Below are positions 52,711-60,032 of a DNA stretch of 64,000 nt, one piece after another; the stretch's first letter is position 1; every line of letters begins with the position of its first letter. The position numbers and the translations under genes were made by a program. The notes below the pieces were generated by a model. It was given only the letters and a program-made list of their open reading frames with translations. It had not been told where the DNA came from and ran no database searches. The stretch is from Candidatus Alistipes merdigallinarum. Its GTDB lineage: Bacteria; Bacteroidota; Bacteroidia; Bacteroidales; Rikenellaceae. The DNA lies in contig DWXH01000012.1 in NCBI GenBank assembly GCA_019119305.1, positions 1 to 64,000 on the forward strand. The letters are read 5' to 3'.

Positions 52711-53796
52711 ATGAGTCGTCAAGTCAGCTCGGCAATCGCCTCCAGCTTTTTTATCGGAATCTTCCTGATACTCTCCGGTTGTATGCACTACGAACCGGTC
52801 GAACGGGAAAACATCAACTCGAATAAAGATACGAAAGGTCTCTTCATCCTGAATGAAGGGAATTTCCGCTCGGGGAACGCTTCGCTCTCCTACTACGATC
52901 CCGACTCGATGAAGGTCGAAAACTACATCTTCTACCGAACCAATGGAATCAAGCTCGGCGACGTTGCCCAATCGATGACCATCCGCGACAGTTTGGGATA
53001 CCTCGTCGTAAACAATTCAGGCATCATCTTCGTCATCAATGTCAATACGTTCCAACTGGTCGGCACAATACGCGGACTGGTCTCTCCCCGCTACATCCAC
53101 TTCCTGAGTGACGAAAAAGCCTACGTAACCGATCTGTACTCCTACTTCATCTCGGTGGTCAATCCCAAAGAGTTCAAAATCACCAAGCGGATCAATGTCC
53201 GTGTGAACGGGAAGGAGCAACCTTCGACCGAGCAGATGGTCCAATACAAAAACTTCATATTCACAAACTGCTGGTCGTACGACAACAAGATTCTGGTCAT
53301 CGACACGGAGACCGACTCGGTCGTGGACTACATTGAAGTCGGCATCCAACCGACTTCGTTAGTCATCGACAAATACAACAAAATCTGGACGATTACCGAC
53401 GGCGGATATGAAGGCAGTCCCTACGGTTATACGGCCCCGGCACTCTACCGGATCGATGCGGAGACCCGAAAAATCGAAAAAACGTTCAACTTCAAGCTCG
53501 GAGAGGGCGGCTCGGAAATCTGCATGAACGGGGCAAGGGATACGCTCTACTTCATCAACAAACACATCTGGCGGATGGCTGCGACAAGCGACGAGCTACC
53601 CGAAAAACCATTTCTCGAAAATCCGACCACCAACAACTGGTACGGACTGACGGTGAATCCCTACAACTCGGATGTCTATCTGGCCGATGCGATCGACTAC
53701 ACGCAACCCGGCCGCATCTACCGGTATAATGCACAGGGTGAGCTGCTTGACCAGTTCGAAGCCGGGATCATTCCGGGTGCATTCTGTTTCAAATAA
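52711..53796 (+). CDS. BtuG-like surface beta-propeller lipoprotein (YncE/DUF5074-like), cobalamin-linked
   Basis: Lipobox LILSGCMH; GLFILNEGNFRSGNASLSYYDPDSMKVEN; directly upstream of a TonB receptor and downstream of a cobalamin riboswitch. Confidence 0.82.
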   Translation: MSRQVSSAIASSFFIGIFLILSGCMHYEPVERENINSNKDTKGLFILNEGNFRSGNASLSYYDPDSMKVENYIFYRTNGIKLGDVAQSMTIRDSLGYLVVNNSGIIFVINVNTFQLVGTIRGLVSPRYIHFLSDEKAYVTDLYSYFISVVNPKEFKITKRINVRVNGKEQPSTEQMVQYKNFIFTNCWSYDNKILVIDTETDSVVDYIEVGIQPTSLVIDKYNKIWTITDGGYEGSPYGYTAPALYRIDAETRKIEKTFNFKLGEGGSEICMNGARDTLYFINKHIWRMAATSDELPEKPFLENPTTNNWYGLTVNPYNSDVYLADAIDYTQPGRIYRYNAQGELLDQFEAGIIPGAFCFK

Positions 53797-53808
53797 ACGC
53801 AAAGGATC

Positions 53809-55824
53809 ATGAAACGAACGATACTCACCGTCGGGCAACTATTGCTGACTTTGCTCACAGCCTCCGCCCAGACCCCGGATCACGGATATGACCTCGATGT
53901 TGTGACCGTTTCGGGCCGGAAACTCAGCGAGATGGGGACAACCCGGACACAACTCGACTCATCAGCCCTCAGGGAAAACGTTATCCACAGCATGGCCGAT
54001 GTGCTGGCACAGAACACCTCGATCTTCATCAAATCGTACGGACGAGGGACATTGGCTACAGCCTCATTCCGGGGCACAGCGCCGTCACACACCCAGGTAC
54101 AATGGAACGGCATGGCGGTCAACTCCCCGATGCTGGGTATGGTCGACTTCTCGCTGATTCCCTCCTACTTCATCGACAACGCGACCGTATATCACGGCGC
54201 CGGATCGGTCGGCGTAACGGGTGGCGGGCTCGGCGGAGCCATCACGCTGGAAACCAAAGCCCCGAAACAACGCGGCTTCAATCTGAATTTCATCCAGGGG
54301 ATCAGCAGTTTCGACACGTACGACGAATTTCTCCACCTGACCTACGGTACAGACCGGTTCCAGACCTCAACACGCTTCTGCTTCGTCACCTCGGACAACG
54401 ACTTCAAATACCGTAATTTCGACAAGATCGGCGAGAACAACGAGCTCTATCCCATCGAGCGCAACAAGAACTGCGAATTTCAGGACTGGCACCTGATGCA
54501 GGAGTTTTTCTATAAAAAAGACGACCGCAACCGGTTCGGGCTGTCGGCTTGGTTCATGAATTCGCAACGCGGCATCCCGATGCTTTCGGTCGACTATCGG
54601 GACGAGAACCGTTCGAAAGACCTGCAAGGAGAAAAGACCCTTCGTGTAGTCGGAAATTGGAAGCACACGACCGACCGCATCCTGATGGAAACCCGTGTCG
54701 GATATACCTACTCCGACATGCTCTACCGCTTGTGGAACGATATGGGAACCGAAGAGCTTTCGGAAAGCCTGCATGCCGCAAGCAAAATCCACACCGGATA
54801 CGGCTCTTTCGAAATACAATACACGCCCTCGGAAAAGTGGTACATCACCGGCAGCGCCTCGGCCTACCTGCATGCCGTCAAAAGCAGCAACAAAACCGCT
54901 AACGATACGATCAAAGAGGGGTATTACCACACCCGGGTCGAGACATCGCTATACGCCAGCGTACGCTACCGTCCCCACCCCCGCATCGGATTAGGTGTCG
55001 ACTTGCGCGAGGAAAGCTATGGAGACAAGATCACCCCACCGATCCCCGCTGCATTCGTCGACTTCACGCTGTGGCCCAAATACGACGTTGTGCTGAAAGG
55101 CTCTTTTACGCGAAATTACCGCTATCCGTCGATGAACGACCTCTACTTCCAACCGGGCGGAAACGACTCGCTGCAGACGGAAAAGGGATACACCTACGAA
55201 GGCGGTGTAACCTTCGGTATACACCGCAAGAAATTTGCTTTCACAGGAGAGGGTACGGCCTACAACTCCATGTTCCGGGACTGGATCCTCTGGATGCCCA
55301 AAGGGGAAAACAAGGGTTACTGGACCCCATGCAACGTCAAGAAAGTGCACAGCTACGGGGTCGAATTGCAGGGTAAACTGGCCGTCCAGCTCGCCCCCAA
55401 CTGGAACCTTTTCATGGATGCCCATTGGGCCTGGACGCGATCGCTGAACATGGACGACCCGAAAGGGTGGACCGACGGGTCAATCGGCAAACAGTTGGTC
55501 TACATTCCGGAGTTCTCCTCCTCGATCACCGGACGGATCAGTTGGAAAAGCTGGTCGTTCTCCTACAAATACCACCATTACAGCGAACGATACACCACCT
55601 CGAGCAACGAGAAGGCCTACCGGCTCTACTACATCGGTCCCTACTACATGAGCGACATCTATCTCGAAAAATCACTCTCGCTGCGGTTTGCGGATCTTTC
55701 GCTCAAGGTATGCGTCTACAACCTGTTCAACGAGGACTACGTATCGGTTCTTTCGCGGCCGATGGCCAAACGCAACTACAGCCTGTTCATCGGAATCACC
55801 CCCAAATGGGGTCGAAAAAAATAA
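53809..55824 (+). CDS. btuB: BtuB-like TonB-dependent receptor (cobalamin transport)
   Basis: Signal peptide, plug domain (LDVVTVSGRKLSEMGTTRTQLDSSALRENVIHSMADVLAQNTSIFIKSYGRGTLATASFRGTAPSHTQVQWNGMAVNSPMLGMVD), C-terminal barrel (YNLFNEDYVSVLSRPMAKRNYSLFIGITPKWG), riboswitch-controlled. Confidence 0.83.
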   Translation: MKRTILTVGQLLLTLLTASAQTPDHGYDLDVVTVSGRKLSEMGTTRTQLDSSALRENVIHSMADVLAQNTSIFIKSYGRGTLATASFRGTAPSHTQVQWNGMAVNSPMLGMVDFSLIPSYFIDNATVYHGAGSVGVTGGGLGGAITLETKAPKQRGFNLNFIQGISSFDTYDEFLHLTYGTDRFQTSTRFCFVTSDNDFKYRNFDKIGENNELYPIERNKNCEFQDWHLMQEFFYKKDDRNRFGLSAWFMNSQRGIPMLSVDYRDENRSKDLQGEKTLRVVGNWKHTTDRILMETRVGYTYSDMLYRLWNDMGTEELSESLHAASKIHTGYGSFEIQYTPSEKWYITGSASAYLHAVKSSNKTANDTIKEGYYHTRVETSLYASVRYRPHPRIGLGVDLREESYGDKITPPIPAAFVDFTLWPKYDVVLKGSFTRNYRYPSMNDLYFQPGGNDSLQTEKGYTYEGGVTFGIHRKKFAFTGEGTAYNSMFRDWILWMPKGENKGYWTPCNVKKVHSYGVELQGKLAVQLAPNWNLFMDAHWAWTRSLNMDDPKGWTDGSIGKQLVYIPEFSSSITGRISWKSWSFSYKYHHYSERYTTSSNEKAYRLYYIGPYYMSDIYLEKSLSLRFADLSLKVCVYNLFNEDYVSVLSRPMAKRNYSLFIGITPKWGRKK

Positions 55825-55894
55825 CGATGCGGAGCACCGCTTGATGCCCCGCACCGCCTTTATTCATTCGTATTTTCGTATTCCTACCGCTACC

Positions 55895-57691
55895 CTATTT
55901 TGTAGTGAATTCATACTGAGTCGCAGCATCCTTCGTGTAGCAGGGCAACGTTCCGACTCCCCCCATAAAATAGGTGGCATCCGGATTGAAATCGGCCGGC
56001 ACACGAATCGTAGTCAACTGATTGTTTTGAGCCGCCATTCGCGTCAGGTTCAGATGAGCCAGATCCAATACTCCTGTCAGTTGATTATCCGAACAGTTCA
56101 GCTCCCATATCCGGGACAATCCTGCCAAACTGAGTTCCGTCAGCTGATTTCCTGAACAGAGCAAACCACCCAGCATCACACAATTATTCACATCAAGCGA
56201 AGTCAGTTCATTACCACAAATCTCTAACCAATAGAGATAAGTCTGTCGCGATAGATCAATCGACGTAAGCTGGTTGTTGTTCAACTTCATGTATAAATAG
56301 GGTTCACCCGCATGATCGTAACCCGAATTTGCTGCACTGGGTGTATCAAACGTCTTGTCACCCATATTGATCTCTTCAATCTGGTTGTTCTGCGCCTCCA
56401 GATAGCCGAGTTTCGTCTGGCTGAAATCGAGTTTCCCGATCCGATTGTCGGCACAATTCAAATGAACCAACTCCGTACAATGAGTCAAATCGAGCTCGGC
56501 AATCGTATTGTAGGGACACGACAAGGTCTCCAATTGGGTACAAGCCGTCACATCGAGCGCCGACAGCGCATTGTGCCCGCAATTGAGCATCGTCAACTCC
56601 TTGTTATTACTCAAATCGAGCTCTTGGATCTTCGGATTACCATAGGTCGTCAGCTGCTTCAATTTCGGATTGTGCGTCACATCCAATGCGTCCAGGCCAT
56701 ATCCTTCGACATTGCTGCTGACACAATTCAACACCTCAAGTTCAGGATTTTGACTCAGATCGATCTTCTCAATCGGAGTCAGATCCCAATAGGTATGGCA
56801 GCAATACCCCATATCCAACACCCTCAGTTTCGGATTGTGCGTCACATCCAATGCCGAAAGGTTCAAAAAGTATACATCCAACTCTTCCAATTCGGGATTC
56901 TGTGTTACATCAATCTGCGTAATACCCAAATCATCGTAACTTCTTCCCCCATTCATACCGCACTGCATCGTAATCAGTTTCGGGTTATGCGTCACATCGA
57001 GTGCCGACAGACGATTACTCCGGCAATTCAAATGGACCAGATCAGGCAACATCGTTACATCGAGTTCGGCAATCCGGTTACTGTGACAATAGAGCTCTTT
57101 CAACTTCGTATTGTAAGACACGTCGAGTGAATCCAACAAGTTGATACCGCAGTCCAACACCTCCAGATTCGTGAAATATTCGATTCCCCGCAGCGACTTG
57201 ATCTCCTGCCCATTCACATTGATCTCGGTAATCAACTCTGCTTCCCATCGCTGCAACACGCCATCGTTGTTCTTATCGAACTGGAGCACCAGCGCCGCAA
57301 AACGATTGTCTTCGAACAACAACTCCTCATTGGGATCTGTCCCCCCTGCCTCGATAACCGTAACGACACACGTAGCCCGAACGGACGTATTGCTCTTCAG
57401 ACAAACTGTCACTGTACTCTCCCCTGCGGACAACGCCTGCACCGTTCCGTCCTGAGCGACACCTGCCACAGCCTCCTTCGAACTGCTCCACGACAGTTCG
57501 ACCGGAAGCGTCGCATTATTGGGAAGATACGTCACCTCGATCTGTTTCGTTTCCCCGATCTGAAGCGTCATATTTTCGGCGATCGACAAGCCCGTTACGG
57601 CGATCGTTCCATCCTCGTCGTTCTTATCGCATCCCGACAGGCAAAAAACCGCCAAAACCATCCACAAAAAATAATTCTTCATACTTGACAT
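55895..57691 (-). CDS. Leucine-rich-repeat lipoprotein with N-terminal bacterial Ig-like (Big_2) domain
   Basis: Internal start MSSMKNYFLWMVLAVFCLSGCDKN (57691 or 57682). Ig-like VTGLSIAENMTLQIGETKQIEVTYLPNNAT...SWSSSKEAVAGVAQDGTVQALSAGESTVTV. LRR-type repeats LxxLDVTHNPKLxxLxC. Confidence 0.85.
   Translation of the reverse strand: MSSMKNYFLWMVLAVFCLSGCDKNDEDGTIAVTGLSIAENMTLQIGETKQIEVTYLPNNATLPVELSWSSSKEAVAGVAQDGTVQALSAGESTVTVCLKSNTSVRATCVVTVIEAGGTDPNEELLFEDNRFAALVLQFDKNNDGVLQRWEAELITEINVNGQEIKSLRGIEYFTNLEVLDCGINLLDSLDVSYNTKLKELYCHSNRIAELDVTMLPDLVHLNCRSNRLSALDVTHNPKLITMQCGMNGGRSYDDLGITQIDVTQNPELEELDVYFLNLSALDVTHNPKLRVLDMGYCCHTYWDLTPIEKIDLSQNPELEVLNCVSSNVEGYGLDALDVTHNPKLKQLTTYGNPKIQELDLSNNKELTMLNCGHNALSALDVTACTQLETLSCPYNTIAELDLTHCTELVHLNCADNRIGKLDFSQTKLGYLEAQNNQIEEINMGDKTFDTPSAANSGYDHAGEPYLYMKLNNNQLTSIDLSRQTYLYWLEICGNELTSLDVNNCVMLGGLLCSGNQLTELSLAGLSRIWELNCSDNQLTGVLDLAHLNLTRMAAQNNQLTTIRVPADFNPDATYFMGGVGTLPCYTKDAATQYEFTTK
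55960..57220 (-). repeat. Internal leucine-rich repeats (about 20-24 aa units, LDVTHNPKL / LDLSNNKEL / IDLSQNPEL type)
   Basis: Recurrent coding units such as LSALDVTHNPKLITMQC, LSALDVTHNPKLRVLDM, LDALDVTHNPKLKQLTT, LSALDVTACTQLETLSC. Boundaries approximate. Confidence 0.75.
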
Positions 57692-57720
57692 ACGAAATAC
57701 TCCATTTACTGATAAACGAA

Positions 57721-57759
57721 ACGGAGGCATGAAAGATCGGCAATCCCACATGCCTCCGT
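57721..57759 (-). promoter_or_regulatory. Intergenic hairpin between the PKD/DUF5074-like and LRR genes
   Basis: Perfect 11-bp arms ACGGAGGCATG / CATGCCTCCGT with a 17-nt loop. T run after it on the minus strand is weak (TTTCGTTT). Confidence 0.5.
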
Positions 57760-57783
57760 AGATATCATCCGACGGTCTACCGA

Positions 57784-59565
57784 TTACTCTCCGAACGTAT
57801 AGGTCGAATAGACACCTCCGTCTCCGGATACAGTTCCGATTGCGTTCTGGATGTCGCCCAGCTGAGCTCCGCTCTCAATATCGAACACACCGATGCTGAT
57901 CGCACTGTAATTCGTCGTCGGCACATAGAGACGCCCCTCCGAATCAGCTGCCATATATTTGGAGACCATACTATTGAGGCCTTTTCCCGTTATATCGACA
58001 AACAGAGAGGTCGTTCCGGTCTTGTAATTGTACTTATAGACTTTGGTCGTGCTGTAACCGCCCCCTCCTTTGAAGAAGAGTTCATCGCTGGTCAACGAAG
58101 CACACGTTCCGGAACCTTCCAATCCTGCATTGATATCGGTTTGCTTCCCATCGATCAGAATCGGCGTCTCGGTATATACAAAGGTCTGCGGATCGATTGC
58201 CAGAACCGAAGCGGCTGAGGTAAACGGCTCCATACCCCACAACCAATATCCGGTTTTTGCCATAGCACCGGCTACCAGAGCATATACGTTACCGTCGCGT
58301 CCACGAACGACATCGGCAATCTGACGATCCTCGGCAATCATGATCGATGTGAGTTCTTTGTCCGTCTCACTATCGAATACTTTCAGTTTATTTCCACAAC
58401 CGATATAGACATTTTTACCCACTTTGAGCATCCGAGACCAGCAAGGCCCATCCACTCCGATATTGCCGCTTGCCCCCGACAGCGGAACAAACGTATTCTG
58501 TCCGTCCGGTTGTACGGTCAGCACATGGACACTCGACACATTATTCGCATTGGAGTTGTTACTGCCTACATAAAATTTATCGGCCGACACGGCAAGCAAA
58601 TTGTAAATCTCTCCAAGTGAGCTCGTATTGAACCCTTCCGCGGTGATCACACGCTCTTTCTTCAGCGTCTGTGCATCGCACTCGACGATTTGTGCACGGC
58701 TCGAAGCAGATGAAGGCGTCAACAGATAAATCTTCCCGTTGCAAATCGACAGGTCATTCAATCCGCCATCTCCGATCGTCTCTCCATTCAACTCCTGATA
58801 GAGGTGGTCCTGATAAAACAGATTCTTTGCCGGATCGAAAAATGCAATTCCCTCATACGTCGTTCCGTAGAACCACAGACCCGACTTGAACGGACCGTTG
58901 ACATGCACGGTAAAGGAGACGGTAGTCGACAGCTGATCCCGATTGATCACCTCCACTTCAAAAGCGTTCGTTCCGCTATGGGTCAGGTCGAGCGTATACT
59001 CCTTCGTCTGGTTCTCGAGCACTTCGCCATTAAGCGTCCACTTGTACTCGCTGATCTCGACATTACCCGCATTCAAGACAATCGGCATGGTCCCTTCGGC
59101 AACCTCCACATCGAGACTTCCTCCGTCCTCCAACTGCATCTCTCCACAAAGAACGGTAACGACCGGAGCCGGATCTTTCACGGTCAGCGTCATGAATTCC
59201 TGTGCGGCAGATCCGCCATCGGCATTATAAAGCACCACCTTGACAGAGTAGTCTCCCCGCTGTGCAGGCGTCAGAACAAAAGTCGGCCCGTCAGCTTCGC
59301 TGTTAACCGTGCCATTGACCGACCACTCGTAACGAACGATCTCGACATTCTCACATTTCACCGTATAGGTCACAACTGATCCTACTACGACATCGCTGCC
59401 TGCACCCGATTCCCAATTTACCGAAAAGTTAGAAACGACCGGAGCCGGTAGTCCGTCATTCTTCGAGCACGATACGAAAACGCTCGCCACAATCACCAAA
59501 AAACAGTACAGAAATTTTTTCATCTTCACTGTAAAATTTAAAAATAGGTTAATAAAATTTTCCAA
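57784..59565 (-). CDS. PKD-like + DUF5074-like beta-propeller surface lipoprotein, cobalamin-riboswitch linked
   Basis: Lipobox ASVFVSCSK. Two PKD-like domains (YTVKCENVEIVRYEWSVNGTVNSEADGPTFVLTPAQRGDYSVKVVLYNADGGSA...). C-terminal propeller (NDLSICNGKIYLL, VYIGCGNKLKVFDSETDKEL, VYKYNYKTG). Confidence 0.82.
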   Translation of the reverse strand: MENFINLFLNFTVKMKKFLYCFLVIVASVFVSCSKNDGLPAPVVSNFSVNWESGAGSDVVVGSVVTYTVKCENVEIVRYEWSVNGTVNSEADGPTFVLTPAQRGDYSVKVVLYNADGGSAAQEFMTLTVKDPAPVVTVLCGEMQLEDGGSLDVEVAEGTMPIVLNAGNVEISEYKWTLNGEVLENQTKEYTLDLTHSGTNAFEVEVINRDQLSTTVSFTVHVNGPFKSGLWFYGTTYEGIAFFDPAKNLFYQDHLYQELNGETIGDGGLNDLSICNGKIYLLTPSSASSRAQIVECDAQTLKKERVITAEGFNTSSLGEIYNLLAVSADKFYVGSNNSNANNVSSVHVLTVQPDGQNTFVPLSGASGNIGVDGPCWSRMLKVGKNVYIGCGNKLKVFDSETDKELTSIMIAEDRQIADVVRGRDGNVYALVAGAMAKTGYWLWGMEPFTSAASVLAIDPQTFVYTETPILIDGKQTDINAGLEGSGTCASLTSDELFFKGGGGYSTTKVYKYNYKTGTTSLFVDITGKGLNSMVSKYMAADSEGRLYVPTTNYSAISIGVFDIESGAQLGDIQNAIGTVSGDGGVYSTYTFGE

Positions 59566-59659
59566 ACGATTTTACAGCGAACGATGTGTGAGCAGAGAGC
59601 TCCAATGACGAAGAACTCGCCATAACATTACCGACCCATACACCGCAGGCAAGTAAAAT

Positions 59660-59830
59660 CCATTTCAAGGCAGGTCTTCTGACTCGTTCCTGTTTTAAAG
59701 CCTTCCCAACATCCGGCAACGTCAGTGGCACAAATTTTAAAACTTTTTGACCCGCAGACACATCTGCGAGCAGGAACATACAGCAGCGGTAACTGTTGCC
59801 GATTCGCACGGCATTCCCTTTTCATCTTTA
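59660..59830 (-). ncRNA. Cobalamin (AdoCbl/B12) riboswitch, second copy, opposite strand
   Basis: Minus strand: AAAAGGGAATGCCGTGCGAATCGGCAACAGTTACCGCTGCTGTATGTTCC ... GCCACTGACGTTGCC ... GAAGGCTTTAAAACAGGAACGAGTCAGAAGACCTGCCTTG. Same core and B12-box-like signature as the copy at 52386..52585. Confidence 0.9.
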
Positions 59831-59849
59831 CTACGAGAACCTTGTCCGG

Positions 59850-59857
59850 CAAAAGTA
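59850..59857 (-). promoter_or_regulatory. Candidate -7 element TACTTTTG upstream of the second riboswitch
   Basis: Minus-strand TAnnTTTG match about 25 nt before the riboswitch core; no clear -33. Confidence 0.4.
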
Positions 59858-59957
59858 ATATTTTTTACCGGAAAACCGACAGCCCTCGAAAAATAAATTG
59901 TTTTTCCCATCAAAAATCCGCTGCAGTTCTGTCTCCCATTGCTAAAATCATTTTCCT

Positions 59958-60006
59958 AAAAACAGAGATGCGGTTTCTTGAATCAAGAAACCGCATCTCT
60001 GTTTTT
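59958..60006 (-). terminator. Very strong intrinsic terminator hairpin of the beta-helix gene
   Basis: Perfect 24-nt arms AAAAACAGAGATGCGGTTTCTTGA / TCAAGAAACCGCATCTCTGTTTTT around a single nucleotide. Confidence 0.75.
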
Positions 60007-60032
60007 ACCCCTCTTGTCCGAGACAGAAGACG

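Noticed and set aside
59549-59852. Two minus-strand ORFs (86 and 74 aa) across the second riboswitch
   Set aside because: Explained by the riboswitch. Similarity of these peptides to the 52350 ORF (ALKRKQVRRPALQHG versus ALKQERVRRPALKW) reflects RNA conservation, not protein.
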